From: Neodiprion pinetum
Taxonomy: Eukaryota; Arthropoda; Insecta; Hymenoptera; Diprionidae
Assembly: GCF_021155775.2 (NCBI RefSeq)
Contig: NC_060232.1
Location: 30,139,922-30,203,921, forward strand
Direction: 5' to 3'
DNA: 64,000 nt
Shown here: positions 45,998 to 58,090 of the stretch, piece after piece
Position numbering within the stretch: the stretch's first letter is position 1
Layout of the letters: every line of letters begins with the position of its first letter
Position numbers and translations under genes: made by a program
Notes under the pieces: model-generated
The model's input: the letters and a program-made list of their open reading frames with translations, nothing else
What the model was told of the DNA's origin: nothing
Database searches by the model: none

Positions 45998-48900
45998 AAA
46001 TGATTATTATAACATTGGGCTTAGATTCATTACAAATACGAGCTCACTTTACTCCTTATAATTACCGGAAGTTGTATCAAGTGTCGCCATATCACATCTC
46101 TTAAGTTATGGCACCGTACAAGAAAGACGTGTTGGATTTCCTTATAATTGTATACGCCCGCACATCGTTATCCAGTCTATATTCCAATAATTGAGCAAAA
46201 AGTGCGGCGTTGGACATTTAGGCGGTCCGCCAAACAGTCGCTGATCGTCTCCTTTTTTCCCAAATTCGAATTTCGTGGCTCGAAATCCAAACTTTGAAGC
46301 GCTGATTACCCGAAAAACGACAAATGGCGAAAGCTGGAAAAAGGCGTTGTGTAGCAAAGCGTGAAGAGCTGCATTAACGAAATAATCACCAGGGTCGCCG
46401 AGCCGTAGAAAATCTTTTAAAAGGGGTCACCGACACTCCAAGAGAGTGCTTTCAACAGGTTAAATCTCAACCTTCGCTGTACGAACTTTCCTACTGAGGC
46501 TTAAAGCGCCTTTTACGTGGAAGCTATACGCGAACTTTTCAATACACACACATCCTCATGCCGTCATATCTCCTTTTCTTTTCGCAAATCTCAGTCCCTC
46601 TTCTAAAGGACTGCAAAGCAGAAGTTCACCGGGTGGATAATTACCGGTCCCGAGACGAAGATTACACGGACGATATCCGAGTAATTTAAAATATGGAACG
46701 CAACGTGGGCGTTTCAACTTTTTCTCTAACCGTTCCTTCTTCAATTCACTCGTCTCTCACTAGTCAAAGTAGCATAAAATGTCTGGGGTGCTTCGTCGAA
46801 TTGCTCGTAAAAAAAATAAAGTGTACAACAAAACGACGTACTTCCACCGGGTATCGGTATTTCAAAGACACGACGATCAGTCCCTCGCGATCATTCCGGC
46901 GGAAAAACGACTACATACTTCCAGAATGATCTCGAAAAAGATGAAACGACCCCGCTGACGCAGTGAAACATACATCCTTACAAGCTGGACTTGGCGACGT
47001 CGAATCAGATCTCTGAAAATATTCCCGAGTGTCTATTATTCGGAGCTGAATGATTTCGCAAACACGATGCGTTAAATTTATCGCTAATGATCAGCTCTGT
47101 TTTGCAAATTTCACGCGAGTCAGGATTTTCCAGAGTTAGAAACTTGCGGCATGGAAAATACGTACGCTGAAGAGAGAGAGAGAGAGACGACGACGATTAG
47201 TATTCGTCATATTATGAGTTGTTCCAACGCTGATTAAACTTTCCAAATCGCGGCACATCTGTTTGCATCATTAGCACCATATGCACCCTCGGCGACACGT
47301 GCTAATTAGATCCAACCGACACGTTTAATTCGAGTTGGCAAGGACAGAACGGCAGTCACACCGCCGATGCAGCGTAACGTCGGTCATTTTTCAGTAGTCA
47401 TGTCGTCGTTAGGTCAGCCATAATATAGATGGAAGCACGAATACGACCGAGGCTTCGAAACTTTTATGACCACGCAGAGATTGATCGTCGTTGAGCGTCT
47501 GGTTGGTTTGTTCGATATCCTTCGTTCGCTTCGGAACTCAATCGATAAAACTGATTTGATTTATTCAAGTGTTATGCACCGAATTATTATATTAGTTAGA
47601 TAGATAAAATCGCCCGCAGGTATCGCCCTGTTATCCATTGTTAGTAGCATGAGAGACGATCTCAACCGAACTTTAAACCAATTTCAAGGAATATTATTAA
47701 CTTCGAGATCTTTTCAAGAATATACACAAGGTCATTTGTTCGTTCCTGAACAATGGCTGAACACGAACGTAAGCGACGCTCTCTCACTGAAGCGTCAGCG
47801 TTCAGCAATTCCAGTGAATGAACCTTTACAATAGAGGAGCTAGTTCAAAAAGCAGCACTTCATGGTCGTGGAATGAATTTGTTACAGAAAAAGATAGTGT
47901 CAAGCGTTAGTCGCAACATTATCGTTTGGACAGATAACGCGGGGTTCCTTGACATTTATTAATACTGACTGACTGAAAAGAATACTCGTTATCAGAATAC
48001 TTCTTTTCTATACAGCCCGTTTGACATCATAATTTTCATTTAATGAACGACAAGAAACGAACAATAAACGCCTTGCTCGGTTGCCTGTTAATCAAGTTAA
48101 ATGAGGGGAAAAGTCGAATGTAGTTGAAGAGAAGAATTCCCGTTGCGCTAATCACGTTAAAAAAGTTACAAGTCCTCCTTAAATTCGACCAAACTTTACC
48201 GGAACTTAATCACAGTTCAATCTCAATGCTTTCATCGCAAAGTAAAATATAATTACATGCCAAGTCAATCTCTGAAAAAATCACATTCCGCGAAAATCCG
48301 TCTTGCTATCGGCAACACAATAAGGACCTCGATTTGGAATTGTTAATAATCCGAAATTAATTGCATAAGTCCGAAAACTCCATCACCCTTCGCAGGGCGG
48401 TACTGAAACTCGAAAAAAGATGAGGATCAAAATGCGATCGTACGAGTAAAAAGCTCGTATCCCGTAAAATGTAGTTAGTAAATTATCGGCAATGCGAATT
48501 AGCATGGCACGCGGTATGCCCAGCGGGTGGGTACATTCCGTTTGAATAAGGCGACAGATTGTTTGCTCGGTTGTATATGTATATACATATCAGGCCTGCA
48601 ATCAGAGAAGGGTTCGAGGCATGTTTGCGCGGCCGCAAGATAACGCCACAGCTTTCGATTCGAAGTTGTACAAGCTCTGACCCGCTGCTCTTCTTTCGTT
48701 ATCCGGGGGCGGCGGTTCGAGGGGCGAAGAATCCGCGAAGCTTTCAACATCGGGGCGTCGAACATTTCGGATCGCGTGCATTCGTCTATCTCTGCAATAC
48801 ACGGGCATGGTGTATTTTCGAGTATGTGTCGATTGTCAGCTCGGATATAACGTCGCTCGACGTCCGCGCTCCAACTCCAGAACCTAATTACTGACTGCCG

Positions 48901-51671
48901 AACCAACACCGACTGATTGACAGATTCGAGAGGTTCTATCGGACGCCAGTTGTTTCACCCTGTGGGGAAATTTCGATATTGCGCTCCGCCCAGTGTAGCC
49001 GATTTTGAAGAATTTATAACGTACAATGGCCAAGTGAACCGAGTTCTCTGCGATATGACCCAATACGGTGAATATCAAATTTGTTTACCTGTCGTATTTT
49101 CGATGTGATTCGTGTAGAACGCAGATCCGAATAAAAGCTGTTATCCTGTTTTTGTACTGATGTGGGCTTCACCGTGCGTTTCTTTTCTTTTTCTTCCATC
49201 TGCGCGGAGTGTGAACGGTTTAAACTGCTGTTCTTTTCAACATTTCTTTCCATGTGTAACCCTCGCTGGAAAATAACATCCATTCAATACCTGTTCGTTT
49301 CTAGACCGATTTTAATTGTACCCATAGATATTTCAACCTCAGTTTATAAAATTACACTCCACGAAGTTCCGTGTTCTCAATTTCATGTAACATATGTCAG
49401 TAATTTTGAAATAATGAGTCAATAAAAATGTGAAACTTTGGGTGAACTCCAAGTCGGAATGATCATTTTTGGGGAAGTACTAACATTAATCTACAAATCT
49501 TATGGCTGATAAAAAGATAACAGCATTGATTTGTGTTATCGCAACAGATTTCAGGCTCAAGTTACGACCGCTTGATTTTCCGTATATTGCCATGTAGGCA
49601 CATATACCTAGTGTTTACGCCGTTCGATTCCCCAGTTCAACCCTTTCCTCTTCGATCACGGTTTACCCGGTCAAACCCCGAAACTTGATAATGATAATAT
49701 AGATAAGCGAGGAAATTTACCAGCAAACCACACACGTTTTGGTATTTTTTTGACGGGTAATTATATGTGCCGATGGACGGTTTTGCCCTTTCACGTTTCT
49801 AATATAATGTTCTATATCAAATTATAACTATCGGACGATATCGAAGTAACGATGTAAGATGAGTGACTGCGTTGTATTTTGACATTAGAATTGTTTTGCA
49901 TCGGTCAGATAGGGTTTAATAAAACATACCGCGAGAAAATTCGCGAGTTGTCCTTTTTGTTCTATTTAAACTTGAGGCATCGTCGAATTCTTTTTGAATG
50001 CCCTCGCTATGTGACGATACCATCTTCCCTCGCCAAAGTATCAACACACTTTCGATCTATACACCCGTCAGGCAAAAATAGGTGTTCCAGCTATCAGTAT
50101 CGCAAGATAAGGAAATAAAGCTTTACACTGCATTCGCATTAGAGGCAAACATGCAGAACAGCGAGGGTGCTGGGGGGAGAAAGGAAATGTAAGAGGGAAA
50201 TAGAGTGATAAGAGCTGTTTTCGACGACTCAATCTAGACAGTAGCCTGTAGCGTGATTTCGTCTACTGGCAAAGTTTCAAACATATCGTGTAACGCATAT
50301 ATATTTCATACGTGTGCGCGGATAATATTCCTGATACGAAGCCCGATGTGGGCTCGTCAGATATTGCAGATAACGCAACATCACCGTTCGTACAGTTCGA
50401 GAGTAAATAACATGCCCGAAATTTGATATGCTACTTATAAGGGAGGACTTTATTAGAGATACCTTCGTGATTTTATCCCGTTTGTCTCGAGCCTGACATG
50501 CTTACTCTACCTTGTCATTACGTTTTCAAACGGACGTCTGTGTCTGATAGAGTCGAAAAGAATTTCAGTTACCGTGGTATCTTTCCTTGTTTGATTTTTC
50601 TAGTTAATACCTGATGCTCGGGTAAACTCCCGGCTAATCCATCAACATTTGAAATTTGTCGGTGGTCAGGACTGCACAGACAGTTAGTCCGGTCCGAAAA
50701 CGCTTCTAAGGTCTTGATAAATAATTCAAATTCTCAAACTGAGTACACCCGCCTCTGTGCATTTGTACAGTTCATTAAGCTTTCCACTATGTTAAATTTA
50801 ATCGTAGACAACCCTTCGTTACTCCATTAATACCATGTGTATTTGGTATATGAAAGTGAAATTGCTATACTGAAATTAAGGATTTAGCTGTGTACAAGAC
50901 TACTAGAAGTTCATTCGCGTAGGATACAGTTTTCGTTGGAGGTGAATATGGTTTTTTGTTCTGTTTTACACAAATAATAATTGGTTTTGTTAGCAAAATG
51001 GTCACTGCAAGGTAATATGAGAGTTAACGTATTATACTATTATATACATAAACATAGATGTGCGACAAGACGAATTTTATAGTACAGTGAAATTTAGTTG
51101 ACTCCATTCATTTATTTTTTTCAAGTGTTACGATATTTTTTACGAAATTTTGACATCGAAGAAGAACTATACTGATCAGATAAACCGACTTCTTTGCTTT
51201 GTATTTCCATCGTTTTTTAATTTATTTCTTTTTTTTATATATTCTGTCGGTCCATATTCATACATATATACATATTAGACGAACAAATCTCGTACCTGCA
51301 CGAGAAATTCATTCGTGTAATATAACGATTGTCGTCATGCAAACGTTAACAGCGAAAGAATTCTTAGTCAAGTTTCCATTTCTGGTAGGTTTTTACTCTA
51401 AAATGTTAACGTAGGTCTACCGAAGACTATCCATAGATGATTTTGAAACTAAAATTTCCATACTGCGGCTTCTCTAAATGAAATTAAAAAGTTCCCTTCC
51501 AATAGGCAATGAAATTTTTGCAACAGTGACCGTTCATTTTATTCTACATTTCTAATCTGGATTCAAAATGTTAATTTAACCGTAGAACTCGTAGACTGTA
51601 CAGGTACTTACCTAAAATTAAATACCTTCTGCCATGATGAACGGGAACTGAATATTAATTATAATTTAATC

Positions 51672-51750
51672 TCATCTGAATGGATCGCCAGTTTCAGAGC
51701 TTCCTTCTCCCTTTTTCACCTCCACGCCTTTTTTGTCTGCTTCATCCCAC
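51672..51750 (-). CDS. Possible terminal coding exon of an unidentified minus-strand gene
   Basis: A strong acceptor (GTGTTTTTTTTCCAG) is followed on the minus strand by one leftover base and 25 sense codons, WDEADKKGVEVKKGEGSSET then GDPFR, to TGA at 51674-51672. The charged, K/E/G-rich peptide reads like coding sequence rather than AT-rich noise. I do not recognise it. It needs an upstream exon ending in phase 2; the KH3 exon at 63456-63625 does so, which would make it a distal alternative end of the hnRNP K gene, but that may be coincidence. Confidence 0.3.
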
Positions 51751-53339
51751 CTGGAAAAAAAACACAAGTTAAAAATAAATACATCGCTCAAAAAAGCTCA
51801 ATCAATACTGAAAACACACGCTCTGTCTATATTCGCATCTGCATCTCTGTAGGATAAAATGTACGGCATGTATTGACAATTACAGTCACGTAAACAAATT
51901 CTATATGTGTGTACAACTTTCCCACGAGTGTTTTTCACGAAAACAATATTCCTTAGGGCAGGTTAAATCTGGAAGTAAGAATGAACGGAGACGCAATTTG
52001 ATCATAAGCGCGCATCCCAACTCACCGTAAGCTACTAATTGCCCTTTATCGGTTGACCCATCATCCCCTCTTGAAAGCTCCCACCGACGCAATTGGCGAC
52101 ACTCGAATATGACCCGGCATAGCCAGGGCCGCGAAATATTAACGGCAGTCGAACCGCTCATTCAGTTTCTAACAAAATTTCTCTCCGTCAGCACAACGTG
52201 ACCGATCGAAGGGAATCCAGGTGTCGATTATCGCGTGGGTGATGACGGTGAATTAGTTTTTTCGAAGATTTTCTTTTTTTACTCAACTTATGGGAATTCA
52301 CTCGGGTTGTCGTGGATATATTGAAAAAAATAATCAGCAATCAACAGTCGGATTTTTCCTCGCTGCGGAACATTGTCGATACAAGTGCCGATTGACACAA
52401 AGAACGGTTGGAGTCAACAAAATCGCAGCGTTAGCAATTAATTGTTCTGCTCAATAATCCGTTTCGCTATCACTGACTCGTGGGAAAAATCTAGAATTAT
52501 GTTACTCGAGCTTGCGACAAGGTGAGAAGAATAAAACGCATATATATTCTTACGAAACGAATCACGTTGCTGCAGCTATACATACATGTACATGTATGTC
52601 ACGAACACAAATGTTCCTTACTTGCCAAAATCCCCAGTTAATTGCAGTTCGCGGAATTATTTTACCATTATTCTCGAAGGTCAGCTTTGACGCAAATGTT
52701 GGAAAAAGTTGGACTTGTTTCAGCACTCCACACTGTACGATTGATAGTATTGGCAAAGAGTGATTGATCGACGCGTTAACGATAGCTCGGCTAACGTCTT
52801 TGGAGCGAGAATTAATCGTATCCTTCAACAGAAGTCCGACATGTGCCTATGTAACTATTGACAGATTTCCTGCTAGCCATTTTAGGGGGGGGGTGGCATA
52901 TGTATATAATCGTATCGTAGCATACTGCAGGCACTGTTTAGATAAAAGTTTATGGCTCGTGGCTCGTAGTGGTAGCGCCGGTCTGTTGGATGGGTGATTT
53001 TGACCAAACCTCGCCCAAAGTAAACCGAGATTAAAAGAGTCAAACATCCGACTCCCTCTTTCCTCTTTTAGTTCACCAAGAAAAAAAAAAAAAAAAAACC
53101 AGAAAGAACATTGTTTTTGTCCTCCCACGAATTTACGCTGAGCAAATACCAAGGTTAGAGATCCTACACCTTCGGCTTGTCCGGGGAGTTGAAAGGCACC
53201 GAAATATTGCCAATTTCAAAATCTGATCCCAGCATGGGAATTGTATTGTACACGAAACAACTTTCCATATTCCCCGAGCAGGAAACTTCAAGAGGAATCG
53301 TTCGAGTTGCTTCGTTCGATAAATGTGACGGATCCTGAA

Positions 53340-53514
53340 ATGGATAAGCTGAGCGAAACCAACGTCTGGGCCGATGAGCCGACGACATGGGGCATCATGA
53401 TGTACAGCATCGTTGTTCCCGTTATTTCCGTTCTCGGTGTTATCGGGAATACTCTCATCTTGGCCGTTCTCAGCCGAAAGAGTCTGAAGGCTTCGATGTA
53501 CACCTATCTAGCTG
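53340..53514 (+). CDS. GPCR exon 1: N-terminus and TM1
   Basis: From ATG (GAAATGG, good context) through TM1 IVVPVISVLGVIGNTLILAV to MYTYLA; donor G|GTAATG. The frame is open back to at least 53241 (LLRSINVTDPEM), and an acceptor-like CCCCGAGCAG at 53281 could begin the exon earlier. Confidence 0.8.
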
Positions 53515-56500
53515 GTAATGCAACTAATCTTCACATACTGGAACTCGTCTTGACAAGAGTATATCGCGCGCGTTGCCAAATTTTTCCCATGGTGATTAAT
53601 CCGTAGTTGACGACTCGGGATCATAAATCCATTGAACATGTTCACGTTCCAGTGCTGGCGGGTGCTGATCTCGTCACATGTGCATTGCTGGTATTCTCGG
53701 GATTGGCAAGAGGACTTTTCTGGGGACAGTCGGGATGGACGGAGTTCGACGCTTTTGTTCACCTTCCCGTCGGCTCCGTGTCTTCGAACATCGCAGTTTG
53801 GGCAGCAGTTTGCGTCACGCTAGACAGACTGATCCTTATATCAGGGTAACGCAGCTGTTTCTTTGCAGAAAAGTTCTCAGATACTCCGCTTTTTCCCCTC
53901 TAATGAATGGTCAAAAGACAGAATACCTATAAGCGCAGCAATCGCTTGAGAACATCGAAAACCACTCAGCTCGAATACGGCCGAACAAGTTGAAGTGGAT
54001 TTGCCTGAGACCTATGTTAAAAATTTTAATACTTCGCTACCGTACTTGAGTGTTACCATTTTTTGAGTTTTCATCGAAAGGCATTATTTGCTTTGATTTC
54101 CAGGCCACCGAAATGGAAGCCTCCCAAGTTTTGCAGTGATGCCGTTGCTCGTAAGGTCATGATATTCTCCGGATTGTGTGCCATTCTTTTCAACATCCCT
54201 TACTGTTTCATCTACACGTACAACGAAAAGGGTGAGCTGACTACAACGGAATTCTTCAGTTCACGGTGAGATACTTGCTTAAAGTTTATAGTCGAGGAAA
54301 TTAGGTAGCTTCGACATTCGGTTTGGAGTAATCTGAAAGAGTATACATGTGAGTCCAGTAAACTTTTGAAATATCGCTTATTTATCATATTTTCCTAAGA
54401 ATCCTTTCTCCGAGTTAAATTATGGTTTCTCATCCATTGGTATGGCTGCAGTGGATCACCAGTAGTAAGTTCTCATTGTGCTAGCAAGTCCGTCAATTTC
54501 AAGAAGCTTTACTACCTTCAGTTAATTTGTTGATGATACACGACTTCGCACTGTCCATTTCTTGATTCCACATTACCTATATACGTATACATATACATAT
54601 ATGTATATATAGGAATGATTCTCGTTAAAGTCCATCTCCGTCTTGAAAAAAACCTCTCTGTATTAGTGTAACTGGCACAGATCATGAAATACAGGTATAC
54701 CGGTACTGCTGTTTCATTCTAGCGAGTTTTATAGTTAAATGGGAAAAAGAGAATAAAGAGAACGAAATAAATCCGCGATTAAATTACGTGAACCTTACTC
54801 GCGTCGGAAGTTTACGTTCGCAGTTTCTCTCAGGAGCATTTTTTGTTAACGAAAAGCGCGTAGATAGTGCAACGTGCGTCAAGTTGGTAGTTGGTAGTTG
54901 GTGGGATTAAGCTGTGCCCTTGACTCACAGCGAATTTCTCAACGTCTATAAGACGAACAGACAGGGGTTTGACGTAGAAACTCTCGGAGTTTGTAACGCG
55001 AGACTCGAAAGCCAGCGACAAACAAGCCGTAGCTAATCGTAAGGTTTAAAGCAGCCCCAACACAAGCTCCAAGCTTACCGAACAAGCAAGCGAATTTGCC
55101 GTAGGCTAGATTTGAAACTAGGGATAATATATTGATAAGTCAACTTGCGGTTGACAAGGGTAACTTCGAGTCGTACCCAGCACCGCGGCAACGATCCTTC
55201 GGATTCACGCATTCGTTCGTTTTCAAAGCATTTTTTCAAACGAAGCATACAGGACGATGTTCCAATCGATAATGAAGTCGGTTGTATTTATTCATATTCC
55301 AGTACAACAAATTGGGTATTTTTGCGAGAAACCGAGTAACATCATGGCCATTAAAAAAATTCACTTTTGTCGCCAGGGGAGCTTTATCCTTCCTCGTTCG
55401 CATACGATCACAAAATTCCTTGACGATTAACTACCGTGAACTCTTGATTCATTTTTTTTACTGAAAATTACCTTGCGCCGCTTTGAAAAACATCTTTCTC
55501 CCGAAGTGTTTGACTTGCGGATGAATTTGCAGGGGAAAAGCCGAAATTCTATTAAAGAATTACCAAGAGATAGAGAATAATTGATAACATGGTCAAAATT
55601 GTAAGAAATTTCTTTTTGAATAACGCTACATAACAATTCTGTGTAAATTGCTTTGCAGGACTGGACCAAAAATTGTTTTTCCCATTCTCTATTCTCAATA
55701 AATTGTTTCTCCTGGACAAGTGATAAATGCAAAATACTCTAATGCCAAAGAAAAATTGAGACACATAAACCGTTTACATGTCTTTGAATTTGGAGAGAGG
55801 TCAGCTAGTCCCTAATCTTAATTATCATCGATACTCCATTTCTTCAATATGTAAATATTTCTACAAACTTTCTAGACACTCGAGACACCATTGCAGGTAC
55901 GCAGTTCGAAATCCTTCGAGACTTTGTTCAAACTAACTTGATGTATCTCAAACTTTTAAACGGCTTTCGATCAAGAAACTTTTTGTAATATGAAAAAAAA
56001 AAAATCCGATTTCACCACTGCCCACTAATTGAATCTTCCGATTTGATTAACTACGGTACACAGCACGCAGCATCTGCAAGGATAAGGGGAATCTTAAACT
56101 TTTCTAAATTCAGCTCTGCGTTGTTGATTAGAGATTAATGGCGCCCCGAGCTACATTTAGCAACGTCGTATTTTAGATTCTATACAACCCACCAGAATGA
56201 GATGGTCCGATAAAGAAATTAAAAAAAAAATTAGACACGTCCGATACTTTGTTAATTATTGTTTCAGGTACTACAACATTCAAAATTGGTTCCAGCTGGT
56301 GGCATTCGGTTTGGTTCCGGCGGTATTCTTACTTGTAGGCAACGCAGCGATGTGCGTTGCTGTTCGCAGAATTATGAAACAGCGACAGATGCTGCTTCAG
56401 CGAAAATTCACTCGCGAAGGAAATTGCCTGCAGGTTTTCAATCTCACAGATGATAAAACCACAACGTTACTTTCAAATCCACCTTCCTTTATAATCGTAC

Positions 56501-57388
56501 TTCTTTTGTGAGGTGCACCAGTCTTATCTAGCTCAATTACGTAGCACTTTTTCATATTCGTCCAAACTAGATTCTGATCAATACAGTTACATTGTAATTC
56601 CAGTCAATTATTTGTGATCTGGGAAACCAGTTTAAATATTTGTTACAAATTTCACGTATCCAGAAGTAGAAAGGGAACTCGAATTGGAATTTGGATTTCC
56701 TTGATTACGTTAAAACATTTTTATTTCGCGCTCATTGACACAGTCCATGCTCTTCTAACTTCCTTCCGTTTGGTTTCCTAGGACCAAGCCAGACTAACGA
56801 TTACCCTTGTCGGCATAGTCTTCATGTTTCTCGTGGGCGAGGTCCCCACCCATCTAGCATCAAGACGAAGCGCGGTATCAATTTTGTATGGTGGCGACGC
56901 AACAAAAATCGACGAAAATTTTTTGGAACAGTAAGTTAACTCGGTCTGATTAAACAAGCGACATAAAAAGCGAGAAAGATCATCCATGAATTTAATTAAA
57001 CTTATAATCACGTTCCCCGGAATTTACACAAGAATTATACGAACAGCTATACGACTATATTCTCAGAGGATTAAACTTGCTGTAATTATAAATTCATCGA
57101 AAGCACACAACATTTGATAAAAAACAACGTAACCGATACAATCACTTTTCTTACAGCTTCAGAATAGTCGCCACGCTATTGAACGCGATATCTAGTTCAG
57201 CAAATTTTGTCCTCTACTGCCTCCTGAGTCCGCAGTTTTTAATGAATCTCAAGATTTTGATTAGGAGTCAAAAAACACTGGACCAGCGGGAGCAAAAAGT
57301 AAGAATAGCTACGATTGACTTGTATGCCAACGATAGCAGGGATCGTCCGACGAACAATTCGCCACGATGCAGAAGCGCCATGTTTTGA
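53340..57388 (+). CDS. Rhodopsin-class (class A) GPCR, FMRFamide-receptor-like orphan, 6 exons
   Basis: Exons 53340-53514, 53653-53845, 54104-54265, 56268-56433, 56782-56930 and 57157-57388 join to 1,077 nt, 358 residues plus TGA. Seven membrane segments fit: TM1 with GN at 36-37, TM2 with AGADL (Asp-64), TM3 ending DRL (116-118) in place of DRY, TM4 KVMIFSGLCAILFNIPYCF, TM5 FQLVAFGLVPAVFLLVG, TM6 LTITLVGIVFMFLVGEVP, TM7 with NFVLY (298-302) in place of NPxxY. The DR[YL]...P.KFC and NFVxYC pattern resembles insect FMRFamide-like receptors; the ligand is unknown. The residue 25 before the DRL Arg is Ala-92, not Cys, and the second extracellular loop has no Cys, so the usual disulfide seems absent. 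The frame is open 5' of the chosen ATG and includes a glycosylation sequon (NVT), so the true start may be in an upstream exon. Confidence 0.88.
53653..53845 (+). CDS. GPCR exon 2: TM2 and TM3
   Basis: Acceptor TTCACGTTCCAG, donor GG|GTAACG. Encodes VLAGADLVTCALLVFSGL, the first extracellular loop and SSNIAVWAAVCVTLDRLILI. DRL is the G-protein contact motif. Confidence 0.92.
54104..54265 (+). CDS. GPCR exon 3: intracellular loop 2, TM4
   Basis: Acceptor TTGATTTCCAG, donor CG|GTGAGA. Encodes PPKWKPPKFCSDAVARKVMI, TM4, and a Cys-free second extracellular loop NEKGELTTTEFFSS. Confidence 0.9.
54266..56267. other. GPCR intron 3
   Basis: A 2-kb AT-rich intron, the longest of this gene, with short TA-rich repeats near 54580-54611. 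A minus-strand ORF at 55427-55732 has no domain. No nested gene recognised. Confidence 0.7.
56268..56433 (+). CDS. GPCR exon 4: TM5 and intracellular loop 3
   Basis: Acceptor TTATTGTTTCAG, donor CAG|GTTTTC. Encodes YYNIQNWFQLVAFGLVPAVF, TM5, and the basic loop RRIMKQRQMLLQRKFTREGN. Confidence 0.88.
56782..56930 (+). CDS. GPCR exon 5: TM6
   Basis: Acceptor GTTTCCTAG, donor CA|GTAAGT. Encodes DQARLTITLVGIVFMFLVGE and VPTHLASRRSAVSIL, with the TM6 Pro in GEVP rather than CWxP. Confidence 0.92.
57157..57388 (+). CDS. GPCR exon 6 (last): TM7 and C-tail
   Basis: Acceptor TTTTCTTACAG. Encodes FRIVATLLNAISSSANFVLY and CLLSPQFLMNLKILI, then a hydrophilic tail ending RSAMF and TGA. Confidence 0.92.
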
Positions 57389-57643
57389 CAATTGCTCATT
57401 ATTATCAACATCGCGCCCCTAATAGTCGTACTACAAAAAAGCGTTGATCGATTTCAGAGACCGCCGGCGGCACTGCGCCCCGCAGAACCAATAAGCTCAC
57501 ACCTTTGTTTACGTTTGTGTTGATCACGTCTCGCAGTCACGCGGACAAAGTATTTCAAATTTTCCGCGAGGATTATCTGACCGTAAACACTACACTGTCG
57601 ATGTTTTGCCTTTGGACTTCAACCTGTTGAATAATTCATTTCA

Positions 57644-57649
57644 AATAAA
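57644..57649 (+). terminator. GPCR poly(A) signal
   Basis: AATAAA 256 nt past the GPCR stop, followed by an A-run. Confidence 0.5.
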
Positions 57650-58044
57650 AAAACACCATTCTTCCTCACGCGTTCAATAAGAACATATGTGTAACAATTC
57701 AAATCTAATCTAAATTTTAGCAAACACCGAACAAAGAACTTTTCAAAACTTTTGGCCAAGAACTGTGGCAAAATCTACAATAATTTCAGACAACTTTTCA
57801 TCGATATACTTCGGGCAAGCAAACTCATCAATTAACGAGGTCGGCAGTTAGCTGAGGATTTTTTCAAAGTTTCCAGTTGAAATGTCGTTCGATATATCAG
57901 AAACATGCGATCAAATAATTGCAGATGGCTTACGGGAGCGTTTGTTCAAAAGTTAGACTGTAAAAACATCGAATATTTTCGTACATTGTAGTTACAATTG
58001 GTTTCGGTATAATTAGCTCTGTGGTCAAAGCGATACGCCCAATT

Positions 58045-58090
<46 letters not shown>

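Larger units (their letters stand above)
39540..51671. other. Long region without a supportable gene
   Basis: About 12 kb upstream of the RGK first coding exon. CpG-rich patches at about 39,900-40,300 and 48,600-48,900 carry overlapping ORFs on both strands with no known domain and are likely regulatory or untranslated. It also contains (TA)n at 40476-40496, a CRE cluster at 44309-44338, a foldback element at 45852-45997 and short GA repeats near 47170. Undetected 5' exons of RGK could lie here. Confidence 0.6.

Noticed and set aside
48499..48909. Overlapping 136- and 111-codon ORFs on opposite strands
   Set aside because: Open frames on both strands in a GC-rich patch are expected by chance; no domain in either.
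51901..52161. Minus-strand ORF beginning MSGSTAV as first exon for the 51672-51750 exon
   Set aside because: Its donor at about 52023 is phase 1, which would read the next exon in the wrong frame and stop after about ten codons.
52887..53100. G-run and A18 tract as a retroposon tail
   Set aside because: No reverse-transcriptase-like or SINE-like body and no target duplication seen.
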